64,000 nt of DNA, taken from positions 7,278,001 to 7,342,000 of the forward strand of contig CM050668.1 in assembly GCA_027574665.1 (NCBI GenBank), written 5' to 3'. The notes under the pieces are model-generated. The model did not search any database, had not been told where the DNA came from, and saw nothing but the letters and a program-made list of their open reading frames with translations. Every line of letters starts with the position of its first letter. Position 1 is the first letter of the stretch. Shown one piece after another: positions 47,629 through 60,831 of this stretch. Both the position numbers and the translations under genes were made by a program. Origin of the DNA: Rhynochetos jubatus. Lineage: Eukaryota; Chordata; Aves; Eurypygiformes; Rhynochetidae.

Positions 47629-49519
47629 GGGCGTGCTGGAGTGCCGCACAACTGCTCGTGAGGGAAGCATGGCCTTTTCTTGGTAGCATGGACCAGGGCT
47701 GTTGAGCCTGAGCTGAGCTTTCTCCTCTTATGGGGAGGGTCACACTGCCACGCAACCTCCTCGGTCCTTAACGAGCTTCTTGTGCAAAAGGCGAACACTC
47801 TGCAGGCAGCCACTGAGCTACTGCACCCGTCACCTGGTAATGTGAATGTACCTGTGGTTCTGGGAAAGGGTGGTACAGCTTTACCACATGTATTGTGATG
47901 TCACAGTTTAGTTCGTGATGAGGTCGTTCCCTTGCATGTACTACCCAGTGCACTGGAGGAAACATCCCATTTGAGGTACTAGTACTGAACATCATCAGCT
48001 GCCTAGAAAGCCTTGGCTTTAACATAGGCATTCCACAAGGGCTGAAATGGGACAACAGGAATTCCCCTTGCCATGCAGGGTGTGAGATGCAGGTACTCAC
48101 AGTTCAGATCCACCCCGGTAAGTTCCTGCAGATTCTCTTGGGAGTTAACTGTGACAGGAGTTGGGGGGCTGCAGCCAAGGCTGTTCAGAGCCAGCAGCAG
48201 TTGGTTGCTGCACTGAGACTCTTGTGTTCATTTTGAAAACATTGCAGCTGGACTGCAGGGGTATTTGAGAGCAAGTACGCTTTTGCAGTAGTAGAGTTAT
48301 CTGAAGAGCACAGTGCTTTAAAAGCAACACACCCCACTTATGTACGGCTCTCACCTTCCGTGTGCACTTAACCAATGTGGAAAAGTTATTTAAGGCGTTT
48401 TGCTTTAATTTCTGCTCAGTGAAAATGTAAACAGTAAGAGCTTTGCAGCAAGGCTGTTTTGGGGATATGGGTAACTGTTTAGCTTTGTGTCCCAGCTGTA
48501 GGCTTTTCGTAAGGAGGGGGAAAAGCACGTCAGCCCTGCCTCGTACAGCTCGGGGGAAGCTTGTAAATGGGATGTGAGTCTTGGTGTCCAGTCAGGGAAG
48601 GGTTCGCACACTTCCCAGAGCAAAAAAAGACAGCTTTCAACTCTTGAAAGTCAGAGGAGTAGTAGCCATCAACATTGTAAATCCAGATGTAGAACAAACT
48701 TTGGAGTCTAAGTTCCTAAGGAGCAGTGTCTCTCTCCAGGCTGCTTTTGTTAGATACTGCTATTCTAAGGGTGTTACAGCATATTTGCTCCCTTCACTAC
48801 TGTGAAATCTTGGAGAGGATCTTCTGGTTACTGGGGGACACTTGCTTCATCCATCAGGCTATAGGTAATCTTTGTTTAGGAGTTCCTAGGCTGTGGGTGT
48901 GAAAGTAAATGGAGAAGCTGCGTGTTGCTGGGTATCTCCTACCTCCCCGCAGACCTCAGTCGTGTGCCTGCACGCCAGCCTCTTGCAGTGCTGTGAGGAC
49001 TTTGCAAAGCACTTTTACCTTCAGCGGGCTGTTTGTGGTTTAGGGGAGTGTGTGTTGTCAACCTGTGAAACGCTGGGGGCTGTGATGCTGTGTTTCACGC
49101 AGAGAGCTGGGGAGACCTGCAGCGTATCAAGCCCCTGTCTCCACACGCTTGTGGTACAGGTGTGTTGTGAACCCAGCCTGGTGCTGGAGAACCACGCGGT
49201 GCTGGATGCCGTCCTTGTGGGTAGTACTGAGCTGCAAAGGCGAGACAGGAGGGAGAAGGTGAAACTGTTTTAAGTGTGAAAGTGAGGTGAAGTTGAGGAG
49301 TAGCATGGTGGGAAATGTCCAGATATCCCTAGTCAGAGGTCAGGCTAAGTCACAGGTAAGGTTCTGTGCTCTGCTGGTAGAGCAGACACGTGAATTTAGA
49401 GAGTCTGGAAAACAAGCCTGTTCATGCTAATAGAAATAACTTGAGGCATTTATGAAACTTTAGCCTTCCTGTTACCTTCCCTGTGACTATTTTAATGTTG
49501 TTTCTGTTTCTCCTTCTAG
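47629..49519 (+). other. AKAP1 copy 2 intron 1, remainder
   Basis: No gene, RNA gene or named repeat is recognised. Ordinary unique-looking intron sequence ends with the acceptor TTTCTCCTTCTAG at 49,519. Its first part recurs in copy 3 (62,683-64,000). Confidence 0.5.
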
Positions 49520-49546
49520 ATAATAACTTAGCTGAGGCTCTGTAAA

Positions 49547-52500
49547 ATGGCGTTACACTTGCCCAGAGTCATCCGTTATGCCATACCTGGAGTGCTGGCA
49601 TTACTTGGCTGGTGGGTCTATTCCCATAGAAAAAAGCGTGCAAGCTGTCACGACGAACAAGAAACAGCCATTGAAGAAGTGCCAGAGGATGGTGCATCAC
49701 CCGAACCGGAAGCATGCGTTTCTCGAAGACAGCTTTTCTCATCGGGAGAGGAATGCTCAGAGAACGAAACCTCGACCCCCCTGCTGTCAGCAGGGTTGCT
49801 GCCGCCCCATCTTTGTCAAGCTCAGGAGAGGCTAGATCTCTCGGAGGACCTTGCAGACCTATCAGTGATGACAGTTCCATACAGCGCCCTTGAGGACGAC
49901 AGTGGAAAACTAGACTCAATAGGATCTGCAGAGGAAAGCAGTGTCCCTGCTAGTGTCTCTCTCCCTCTGATCTCAAAGACCGCAGAGTGTCACAGCAGCA
50001 CTGCCGTGAGCCTTGGGCAGGGTTCAAGCTGTGCTGCAAAGCAAGAGCAGTGGCCGTCAGCGACACTGCCGCACGAGTCTTTGGGAATCACGGAGATCAG
50101 CCGTGCAGAGCAGTCAGACGGTTCTTCATTTAAGCTCCCCAAAGAAAGCCAGATGGCAGAAGTTGTGCTGCCGAATACCGGCTCTGTGACAGCTCTTTGC
50201 TTGGGATTGGAGAAGGAAGCCGATGCCCCACAAGCCTTTCTCAGTAATGAAGCAGAAGTTGTATCAAGTCACAAGGATTCTGCAGTGAACGCGCTACCGG
50301 ATAGTTTGGAGCCTGGCTGCTTGGAGCAGTCCAGGGAAGAAGTGACGTTTGACTCAACTGCCAGTACTGTACCTGTGTGTCAGGAGGACTCACAGCCAAA
50401 AGGAGATGAATCGGAAGGAGAGCAGATTGCAGGAGTGAGTTTGGACAAGGAAGAAATTGAGAAAATCGAGCAGGTGGCAAAGCAGGCAGTTTCCGAGGTC
50501 ATTTTGGCAGCAACTGAGGAAGTGCTGTCTGGTCCTGCGAGTGATGTTTCCACTCAGAGCTGCCAGGCCGCTGCCAGCCGAGCTGAGAGACCTCGGGAGG
50601 TGGCAGGTGTTGTTTCCTCTGGTCAGGTGCTTGCGGAGAAAGCTACGGCAGCCGATGAGAACACTTCTGTGAGGAGTGGGGCTGTGGTACTGGCATCCCC
50701 ACGGACAGAGGAACGGGATCAGAGTGTGACAGATCCCAGCCGTTTAATACATGACCGTTTATCCAGCCCTGTTCAGGGAAATCCGAAAGACTGTCAGAAA
50801 AGGAAGAGTGTGTGCAGCAAGTCCCAAGGAGTTGATCGTACCCCCGTGGAAAACCATGGAGGGTCACTGGAAAAGTTGCCTTGGGTTATGGAGGACTCTG
50901 GGTGCAGCACATCCGCATCGGAAGGTGGAGCAAGTGTGGAGGACCCATTGCAGAACACGATGCTGTCTGACGCATCGGGCCAGCATTCGGACTCACTGAG
51001 CCTGTCTACAAGCCGAGACACGTCTGCTGAAGATTGCTCAGTACCAAGTGGAAAACCTACCCTAAAGCTGCCGGACAACAGCCAAGTGCCGTACAGTAAT
51101 GGGATACTGAGAGAGGATGGTCCGCACTTGCCTCATGAGTGTAGCAGGGCAGAAGGGGTGGATGGAGATAACTTAAAAGGTAAGGGATTTGAAAATCTTC
51201 CTGTAAAAATGTGGGGAACAAGCTTTTTATGTGCTGTAACCCTCCTGCTTCAGAACATGTTCAGATGAATCCTCTTTGTGTTTCACTTCCCCAGCGGGTG
51301 AATATTTAGCCCGCATGCGCAGGTGGGCATGGATTTTCTCTTAGAATTCCCATCCCTGTAGGGTCCAGGGTTAGCCGGGTGATCTTCAGAGTATACTGCA
51401 AAGGCGTGAGCAGGCTGGTCCCCTTTCAACACAAAGCTTGTTGTCCAAAGCCAAGCATCTGCTTGAGTAGCCCAGTGAAACGGATGTAGGCCAGACCTTG
51501 CTGGTTTGAGACCTGCTAATACGAAGGGCTGCTGCTTTGGCCCAGGCAGCCTCTGGGAAGCACTGGGTTCTTACCTGTGTTTATGGGCCGCTGCTGAACG
51601 GAAGCGGTAAGGCAGGTTTCTGAGGTGCTGCTGGATGAAGCAGGGAAGTGCTCTGATGAATTGTGATAAAATTGTGTTTTCCATGAGGAAAACACAAAAT
51701 ACCTTGCTGCAGCAGAGGCTCGGTGTTGGTGTTAGCACAGTTCTCATGCAGCTGGTAGCTGTGACTTGGTGTCTTGTCTCTGCTGCTGTGTAAGGTGTCA
51801 CCGTGTGTGAAGGACTCCTGCTGGACTCAGGCCTCCTTCTGTTGCATGCCCAGCGGTGGGCAGGTTTTTCTGCAGGAATAAAAGGAGCCTTTCAGTAGGC
51901 TGTGTGTGATGGGACTCTACCCTTTCTGAAATACTGGAGAAACTGATACAGGGACATCCCAACTGAATGCGTAGGAAGAGCTGCATGTTTCTCTAGGAAG
52001 CGATGTATTTTCGTGGTCTTGTGACTGGCAGCTGGCCTGGGTGAGTTGTGAGTTGTCTGAATGCTGACACATGGACATGTCTTGTAGGTTTGGATGTAAC
52101 TCGCATGGATTTCATGGACAGTGGCTGTGCCATGAGGAAGACAGTGGCTCGCCGGAGCTCTAAGCTAGAAGACAAATCCGGCAAGTTCGACCTCGTTATC
52201 TGGGAAATAGAGGTCCCAAAGGTAAGCTGTCTCTGTCTTCATAGCGAGCTTTCTCTTGAGCTGAGAGATTGTGTTTTTTAGGACTGCGCTCATACCTCCT
52301 TCCCCCCTTTGAAGATGCAAAATCACCTGTGGCTGTCCTGCACGACATTGCTCTTGCAGTTCTGCTTCTGAGCAGACCCGAATACTGACGGCCAGAAACG
52401 TGAGACAGCAGCTCCCAGCAGGATGAGCGTGCTGCCTTGAGTGCTTGGGGGCTGTGATCCCAGTGAAGAAATGTAACGTGTGTTTTCATGGATCAGTAAA

Positions 52501-55500
52501 ACACAGGCTAAGAGAAGTTCTACAGCAAAAAAAAAACCCCTTTCAGTGGTTAGCGAAGACAGGCTGTCAGTTCTCTTAAAGTAGCTAACTTGGCATTGTC
52601 TAGGATTATCCGTACTGACTTGGGCCCAACACTTCTGCTCCGGTCTCTGGTCTCTGACAGCAAGTGGTGGCAGGTGCCTACGGAAGAGTGGAAGCGAGAG
52701 GGCTTGCACAGACATCGCAGCTTCATCGCCCTGTGCAGGACATCCCAGCTGTCCAGGGACTCTAGTCTAATGGGCATGATAGCCTGGCTTACTCTCCAAT
52801 GAATTTGTCTACTCCCTTTCTAATTAGCTTATTTTAAAATTGCTGGGACTTAGTATTTCAAATCGGAATGAAAATTGCATGTAGCCTGCTGGGGAAAACA
52901 AAACAGGTGGAAGACTGGGAGAGGACTCGACCCGACTGTAGGAAGACAGCAGCGTTTATCAGGCCTGTTTTTGTCCCATCGTGCCTTTGTGTCATTTGAC
53001 AAGGGATGAAGATGGATCTGTCAAAATGAGCTCTACTTTCTGATCTGTATCTCCCGTGACTTAGCGCAGACCAGCTGAACGCTGCACTAGTTCATCATTG
53101 CCTTGTATTTATCCTGCCTGGCCCTACGCTACAGGAAATGGGAACGTAGGTGAAATAAGCCACAGAGAACACGTTTGATCTACGTTTCTCTTCCTGACTG
53201 TTGCTTTCTTATCCCTTTCCTAAAGGACTTAGTTGGCCAATTGATTGGCAAACAAGGAAGATTCATGAACTTCTTGAGGCAATCCTCTGGTGCCAAGATT
53301 TATGTCTCGACACTACCTTATTTCCATGACTCCCAAGTCTGTCACATCGAAGGTAAGTGCAATGTCTCTTTATTCGTGGTCTAATATGTAGCCTGGGGAC
53401 CTCAGTTAGGTAGGCAAGGAATTCTGACAGATTTAGTGGCGTCGTGAGTCCAGTGCTTTACAAAACATTTCCACTCAGTGCTGTTACAGTAGAGGTATAT
53501 GCCAAGTCGCCTGTGCCTTGGCATGTGCGCCTTCTATTCTAGAGGTAGGGATGCATTTTAACGTCTTCAAGCTGCTGTAGTTTAACAAGCACCTCTTGCA
53601 GGATCGCTGCAGGCTTGAAGGAGGAGCTATGGGATGTGTATTAGCAAATATGGTTTTGAGTGTGAAGAATAGGAGATTAATTGTGGCTGAAAAATACCTG
53701 CCAGTGACTTGGGTTCATACTGGAGGCTGAAGCTGTTGAAACTGGGGCCTGGCGGTCAGAGTTGCTCACGTTGGCCTGATATGGCCAATCTATTAATACT
53801 TCAGTTATTGGCGTAGCACAGAAGGCTTCTGGTAGCTATGTTGCTTCACATGGTGGGGCTGTCCTCAGCATACCTATGCTACAGACTTTCTGTGGGATTT
53901 TTGTCTTCCAGGCTCTGCGCATCAAGTAGAAACAGTACTGAGCCTGATTGGGAAGAAATTTAAGGAGCTGTGTCTCACCAACATCTACGGCCTACCTCCA
54001 CCAACACTACTGACGCTCCATTCCATCCTTATGACCGCCTGGGTAAGTCCCAGCTTGCCGGCTGTGCTGATGTCAGGGCGGAAGGCCACGGTTGGTCACC
54101 GCCATCGTAGTATGCTGTGTCCACGTGGCTGGTTCACCGATGCCCTCAGAAAGAGTTTGGTTTTGTGTGGCTATCTGTTGTCCAGCTTGTGTAATTCTTA
54201 CAGATGAGATTTATCTGGTGGTTTCTGACACCTCGATAACCCTTGTCCCTTTGCTGCCACATGGGTGTCTATCCCCTACCTCCACTGAGACGGTAGACCG
54301 AAGGACCTTGCCAGCACGCTGACCCTCAAACATTGAGGTGCTGCCCCCAGGCTTCTCTCTAGCAAGCCTGGTTTTACCCCTTTCTCCCTTCAAATCTAGT
54401 TTAAAACCATTTCAGTGAGCCCTGCTCACTCCTGCACAAAGATCCTTTTCTCCCTTTGAGACAGGTGACACCAGGCTTGGAGGCAGGTGTTGATCCGCTG
54501 TCTGCTCTTGTTCCTTTCCTCGTCCTTCCCTGCCAGTGGAAGGATAGAGGAGAACACTGCCCGTGCTCCTGATCCTTTAGCAGTCATCCCAAAGCCCTGA
54601 AGTCTCTCGATTGCCCTTGGACTGTGGCAGAATGTTGTACCAAACTGGGCACACATCTGGCCCGGTAGGCTTTAACCTACAGGCTCAATGTTTGCCTAAG
54701 GAAGTAACACTTCAGTCTCCAGCCGAGTTGGTTGTCTGCTCCCTCCGCTTAAAGGCGTGTTGTGGTTTAATCTCGGCTAGCAACAGGCCTCTCCACTCCA
54801 ATGGAGGGACAGAATTGGAGGAAAAAGGCAAAGAGGCTCATAAAATTGAGATAAGAACGATTTGCTAATTGAATATAAGTGAATTACATATATATGAGAA
54901 TATATAAAAATACTACTACTAATAAGTAATTAAAATAATAGAAAATAAACGTGTGATACAATTGCTCACCACCCGCCGGGTAGTGACATAGCTCACACAC
55001 AGCCAGGTCCTGGTAAGTGAAGAGTCAGAGCCAGCGAGCCCGAGAGCCAGAGCCTGAGAGCAATCACAGCAGAGTCCAAGCGAGCCCCACGAGCGACAGC
55101 AGGATGAGAAAGGGCTGGCTGACCCACCAGCTCATGAACATGCAAGCGAAGGAATTAGCAAAGCAGCTAATGAAGGAGTTCAGGAGCTGACAGAAGAGTT
55201 GGCAAAGGAGCAAAAAGAGTTCCCGAATGAGTTACGGCCCCTGAGCCCACTCCCCGCTTCTGTACCGAGCCTGATGTGCTATGGAATGAAATCCTCCTCT
55301 GGTCAGTGTGGGTCAGCTGTCTGAACTGTGTGTGTCCCCACACTGCCTCTAGTGAGAAAGTTGGAAATGCAGCTGGGAAAGGCCTTGAATTTGGTGCAAG
55401 CACTCCCCAGCACCAGCTGAAAAGACACCTTATCAGTAGTTTTCTCAGGGTAAATCCAGAAACCCAGCTTCATAGCAGCCACTGTGAAGAGTTAACTCTT

Positions 55501-58500
55501 TGCTGACTAAAACCAGCACAGGGCTCTTTGCTGTGAGGTGGAAATGCCACTGATCCGTTGCCATTACTGGCATTGTCCCTAAATCCTGAAGCTGGTCTTC
55601 TCAAAATGTTTCAATTCCTTATGGTATTTAATTGCACTAAAAGGAGGTTTTCATGTCAGCGTTTCCCAGAAGAGTTTTCATGCTGCTTTTGCTATATGAC
55701 ACCTAGAAACACTGGACCTTTAGAATCTATAAAGTAACACTGCATGGAACTGTCTCCTTGGATGTGAAGACAGGCTTTGTTCTGGAGAACTGAATTTATG
55801 CTGGGAAATCCAAACCATGTTGGTTGTATTCCAAGCACAGTAGTGCTCGGAAGCTGCCCAACCCAATGGCTCCAGCAGCCAGGGTGCAAATGACTTGGAA
55901 AATGAGGCCTCTGTGACAAATCTTGGCCAATCCCTGCAAAGATTACCTTGATGTTTAAAAACCCGTGGGCAGGGAATCCTTGCGAGGTGCGCTGTGTGGA
56001 GAGCGCAGCATGACTTGAGCTGCATCGTTTCTGACTCTGCTCGCTGATCTCTTGGGTAAATAAGGAGTTGCTGGTGGAACACGGGGTTGCTGGGAACGAA
56101 GCTTGTGTTGCGATGAACTCCGAGAGTTTCCTTTCTCCATGTGGCAGCTGTTGCTCCCGGATGGAGTCACCGTAGAGGTGGTTGTGGCGCACCAAGTCGA
56201 CGCGGGACACATGTTTCTGCATCAGCACACCCACCCCACTTTCCATGTCCTGCGTAGCCTGGACCAGCAGATGTATGCCTGCTATTCTCATCCCGCGGTT
56301 CCGACCCTGCCGACTCCAGTAGAAGGCAAGTAACCTGGTTGCTCACAAATTGTTCCGCTGAGGAACTTCTAGGGTCACGCGAAAGCACGATGCCCCTGAG
56401 TTAGGCTTGGGAAGTTTCCCCGTAGATGGGAATGTGATAGTTCGCTTGTCATTTCATCTCTCTTTAAGCTGACGCCAGAGTACAGACGTTGCTCTCCTCT
56501 TCCTTGCCTCACACGTCCCTGGAGTACCTCCCCAGCCACCTAGTTCCATGTTGAAGTTCAGGATAAAATAGTCTGTCTCAGGTTATTTCTCATCAACTTG
56601 GCATCTGGTGTGCTTTTGCTGACAGTGTGGAGCTACTCCCAAATCTTCATAGTGTCACTCTCAGCACACGGTGTAAAGCGGCGGGTACACCCCGTGGAAA
56701 GGGGTTATTAGTGCTGAGCTTCCTTTTTGGAAGCAGATACCTCGCTGTTAATGACCCGAGGCTGGAAGGGAGCTGGATACTTGGGTAGAGCAGGACGGTA
56801 GTGACTGACAGACTGGAGAGTAAACTCCCCTCTCTGTGTCCCAGCTGCAGGCTTGGTGTGGTGGGGGTGTGGGTGGTGTTGAAAGGAGATGGGAGCAGCA
56901 TAGGAAATGCTGTTGATTCTCCGTAGATGGCTGGGCAGCGGTAGTGATGTCTGAAGTTCTGATTCCTGGAAACCCACTCACGCCGAGCCTTTCTTCTCTG
57001 CACTCCTGTGTTTTGCAGTCGGTATTATCTGCGCAGCTCCAGGCCTGGATGGGGCATGGTTACGGGCTCAAGTCATTAGCTACTTTGAAGAGACGGATGA
57101 AGTGGAGCTCAGATACGTGGACTACGGAGGATACGACAAAGTGAAGATTGACACGCTCAGACAAATCAGGTCTTTAGCTGCTCTTCCGTGGCCTGAGGCC
57201 GTGTCTGGTTTGAATCTTCATCGGAGGCATCCGTATCGTTTGAATTGCTCATAGGTTTTTCCACAGCTGAAGCGGGAAGTGGCAGAAAGGTTTGTCTGGG
57301 CAGCAGGCGTGGGTTCCTTGGGAGCGGAGCACAGTAAGCTCTTGCGAGGCTTTTTGAAGGGGAGTGGAGAGGAAATTGCAGCTTCTGCCACTTCAGCGTG
57401 GAAGCTGAGCAAAAGGATGCCGACAGGAGGCCCCGAAGTGTAGTTCATTGATGAGCTAGGAATAAGATTCGCATTCCCTACGCCCCAGCCCCGTTGGCTG
57501 GGAGAGCTGTATTGGATGAGGGGTTTCTTCCACGAGCCCATTAAATAGGCGATTGTGCCCCAGAGGTGGGGGGAAAAAAGCAGTACAGCCACCCTTATGG
57601 GGGTGGGTTTTACGGGGAGCCCGGTCCAACCTGACACGCGAATCAGACAATTCACTGCTGTTGCTTACACTGTCATCAGTTTTAAACTGAATTCCTGCTA
57701 GAGCAACTGATGAATCAACGTCACCTTCAAGAATACAGGAGTAACTGAAAGCCAGGTTCTTAATCTGATTGATTCTCTTTTCTTTAAGGTCTGATTTTTT
57801 ATCACTACCTTTCCAAGGAGCGGAAGTTTTACTAGACAACGTGGTGCCACTTCCAGGTAATGGGGCTTTCGAGGTGTACTGTTGGCACTCCTCTGGCAGG
57901 TTGCAGAGCATGCCAGCTGTGTATAAGCAATGATTCTGTCTAAACCTTCCCCCTCCTTTTGCAAGTGCAGCCTCTGGTGTGACTAGAGCAAGAATTAGAA
58001 AGAACTGTATGTGATTCTTTGACATGTGCTGGCGTGGCATAACCGCTCAGACTGCAGGGGAAAGAGCGGAAATGTCTAGACTTTCTCGCACGGAGGAGAG
58101 AATGGGTTATTCTCCTAGGCACAAGTTGGCAGGACTGGCAGGTTATAGATGAAGTAGCTGTCCCTACTCTGCCACCTTCCGTGCTCTTTCTGCCACCCAG
58201 AGTAAATGCAAACCTAGCTTTTGGTCTCCTACACAATTACCTGGCGCTTTCCAAGTGATGTGTGTAGTGCTGTGTTCAAAACGCTGCCCTCCAAGCACTG
58301 GAAGAATGTCGGTCACTGCCTAGAAGTGCTTTCTGGTTTGCTTTTTTCTTTCTAGTGGCGCTGGAGATGTGTGCTGTACTGGTGTCAAAAGCTGCCCTTC
58401 TGGGGGCGGCAGGGAGGGGTGGCTGTAGGAGCCAGGGGTCAGGCCAGGTTTCCCCACAGGGCTTTGGGGCTGGCAGGACTCGGGGCACAGGCCCTGCCAA

Positions 58501-60468
58501 GGCTGTAGATGTAGGGCGAGGTTTAAGCTGCTTCTAAGCAGAAGTTGGTGTTTTGCACGTTCCCCGAGATGATCGACCTCCTTCGGTATTTCTGGGGTTG
58601 TAAGGAGTCCCCTTGCTGCTGCAGGTGGCCCTCGGGGTGGGGAGCACAAAGGAGAAACTTTATTTTGCAGCAATTTGGTAGGAAATAAGCAACTGTCCTC
58701 CAAAATGAAAACTCTTCTGTCCGGTCTAGGGGGCAGGTTGTACCCGTACTGCCTGGGACGCAGGGGGTTCCGGCTGCGTCGCAGGCGTGGAGTTAGCAGC
58801 AGGACCCGTGTAAGCTGTGCAGGCTGAGACATGAGCTGCCAGTGCTGGCAAAGGGCATGTGCCACCGCTCAGGTGCCAGCCAGCCTGCGGTACAAATGCT
58901 TTTGAGTCCCTGTTTACGCTATTGCACTCCGCGCGGGGTCGGTAAAGTCCTGAGGTCCCCGAGCTTAGTTTATTAAGGATCAAAATACTAATGGCGGCTC
59001 AACGGAGCTGCACAAGTACACTTTTCTGTCTTTCAAGCCTCCTAATTCATCAGCCACGTATGTTCACGGTAACTTAGCTAGTGGCTTTGGAAAGCACTTC
59101 CCCCTTTCCCTTCAGCAGCCCAGTGGGCACAATACCTGTGTGACCTCCAGCTTAACAGACGGGTTTCGGCAGCTGCCTACAGCAACAGTAGGTGAGGATT
59201 CTCTGGCCTAAGTTCCGTAGGAGGTCAGACAAGATGAGCTTGGTAGTCCCTGCTGGCTTTTAGAGCCTGAGCATCTCTCATTTGGTTTCTCCTGCTCTTT
59301 CCTTTCCACAGGCGAGGATCACTTTTCCTCTGAAGCCGACGCCGCTGTTGCCGAGATGAGCAGAGGCGCAGTCCTAGCGGCACAGGTACGTGAGGGCTGT
59401 CTGGAACAGCCGATTCGACTGCTGCTGTTATCCTCTCTGCCCCTAGCACGCTCTGTATGTTGCAGTCAGAACCAAAGCCGGAGCCTGTAGGCCTGGCTGC
59501 CGGGCAGGGTTCTTGCGGAGAAATGTTGGTGCTGAGACCTCCCTTGTGCAGCGTCAGCACCGCTCGGGGCTGTGTGGCTGGGAAGGGCCGAGCAGTCCCT
59601 CTTGTTGCTGATGCGGGCAGGGAGGAAGGGCACCGGAACGGCTTTACAGAGCACAAAGTGGCCTCTTGTCCAGTGGACCACGTATTCACCTGGGTGTGCG
59701 CTGCTTTGCCAGTCTCAGCTGTCTTTGCAACACCGGTGCCAGGGGTCTGGCCTCTGGCTGGCCAGAGGGAGAAGCGAGGCTTCTGGCAGTGTCCCAGAGG
59801 CTTCTGTGTGCAGTGCCTGACCTCGGGGAAGAGGCGCTGACCTCTCGTGCCGTGCTTCTAATGCTGGCTGTAGCTCTCCATGTCAGTCAGCTGGGACAAG
59901 CGGGAAACTGATGGTGGTTGAGCCGCTCAATCTCAGTTTGCTTTGGTTTCCTGCAGCGCTCAAACGCATCACGAATCTTGCAAGGGTATGGATTTGAGTG
60001 GCTAGAGCAAACCTGCCAGCAGGGTGTCCTGCTGCCTGGTGGCAGGAGCTGCGTTTCCTCTTGCCTACACCGAAGTATTGACTCCGATAGGCAGTGCGTG
60101 ATGCTCGCCTTGCATCCTCCGTGGCTCAGACCCGAATGGCTGCATGTTGATGTTTTTCTGTGTTTGCAGGTCACAAATTACGACGGTGCGACAGGTCTGC
60201 CGCTGATACAGCTGTGGAACTTGATGGGAGACGAGGTGCGCATGTTGCCATGTGTATTTTTTCAACACTTCACAAAGTGAACTGTTCGTGCTAATCACTG
60301 TTAGCGTTCGTGGTTACGCAGACTTTCTGTTGTTGGTCAGGAACTTGCTGATGTTACTTGCCGGAGGTTTGTTCACCTTTCTACTGTTTTCTTTCCACCT
60401 CTCTTTAGGTGGTGTCTATAAACCGAACTCTGGTGGAACGAGGATTTGCTCAGTGGCTCGACTACTAG
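49547..60468 (+). CDS. AKAP1: AKAP1 copy 2, complete A-kinase anchoring protein 1
   Basis: Complete scaffold that holds PKA and RNA at the mitochondrial outer membrane. Ten coding segments keep phase throughout: 49547-51179, 52088-52221, 53226-53352, 53912-54042, 56148-56325, 57019-57169, 57789-57856, 59312-59385, 60170-60235 and 60409-60468. They give 873 residues (the human protein is about 900). The ATG has a good context (AAAATGG) 27 bases into its exon. Residues about 8-25 form a hydrophobic anchor ([15 protein letters not shown]) followed by basic HRKKR. An amphipathic RII-binding helix lies at about 301-328 ([17 protein letters not shown]). The KH domain is at about 586-675 with G597-K-Q-G600. 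The Tudor domain centres on 735-776 with W748, Y767, D769 and Y770. I see no canonical RVxF-type PP1 site. The intron after 56,325 is GC-AG. No frame damage is seen. Confidence 0.96.
51180..51268 (+). CDS. AKAP1: Read-through tail for a short AKAP1 isoform
   Basis: If the donor at 51,180 is not used, the big exon stays open for 29 more codons to a TGA at 51,266-51,268, giving a 573-residue protein with anchor and RII helix but no KH or Tudor domain. The tail ends in a hydrophobic run, [16 protein letters not shown] poly(A) signal sits about 600 bases further on at 51,877. Mammals make a short AKAP1 form in spermatids (S-AKAP84), so an analogous isoform is plausible, but this is inferred from open frame and signal only. 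Confidence 0.35.
51877..51882 (+). terminator. AKAP1: Intronic poly(A) signal, AKAP1 copy 2 intron 2
   Basis: AATAAA followed by the GT-rich GGCTGTGTGTGATGGG, as in copy 1 at 136-141. It is positioned to end a transcript that retains the start of intron 2. Confidence 0.5.
54758..55520 (-). mobile_element. Solo ERV LTR in AKAP1 copy 2 intron 5
   Basis: Same LTR, orientation and position as 3015-3798 in copy 1, with TG...CA ends and no internal viral genes. It is 21 bases shorter because of a deletion near its left end (AACAGGCC|TCTCCACTCC). Shared position shows it was inherited through the AKAP1 duplication. Confidence 0.82.
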
Positions 60469-60831
60469 CAGTGTGCCAGATGCCTCGACAGCTCTCTCAG
60501 CGGAGAAAAACAAAATCTTATTTTGCGCTATTACAATTTGGTTTGGCAACCTGTTTACACCTGAATGTAAGTTTTGTGGTCCATTAAAATCTGTGTTGCT
60601 GAACTGTTACCATTTCACTAGAAACACATAGCTCGTCTCAGTGAAAGGCAGGGTGTTAAAAGCCATAATGACAGATACCGTAGCTTTAAAGCAAAAAAAC
60701 CTCCTCCCTGGCCTCTACTCAAATGGAATGCAAAAACCCTTAAACCCTGGGGCTTGCTGGAAGGTAGCAAGTGTCCCTGAAAGGGGAACTGTGGTTGCGT
60801 TTTGGTTCAAGATGTAGAATGCCCCATGACC
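60469..60831 (+). other. AKAP1: Truncated 3' UTR of AKAP1 copy 2
   Basis: Matches the copy 1 3' UTR for about 360 bases, up to AATGCCCCATGA, and then changes to the promoter CpG island of copy 3. Only the proximal ATTAAA at 60,583-60,588 remains; the distal signals are lost. Transcripts of copy 2 must end at this signal or run into copy 3. Confidence 0.85.
60583..60588 (+). terminator. AKAP1: Proximal poly(A) signal of AKAP1 copy 2
   Basis: ATTAAA 115 bases after the stop codon, followed by TCTGTGTTG. It is the only poly(A)-type hexamer left between the copy 2 stop and the copy 3 promoter. It corresponds to 8860-8865 in copy 1. Confidence 0.45.

Noticed and set aside
48893..49273. 126-codon frame just upstream of the AKAP1 start exon
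   Set aside because: Lies in intron 1, with no domain, no convincing splice sites and cysteine-rich chance composition.
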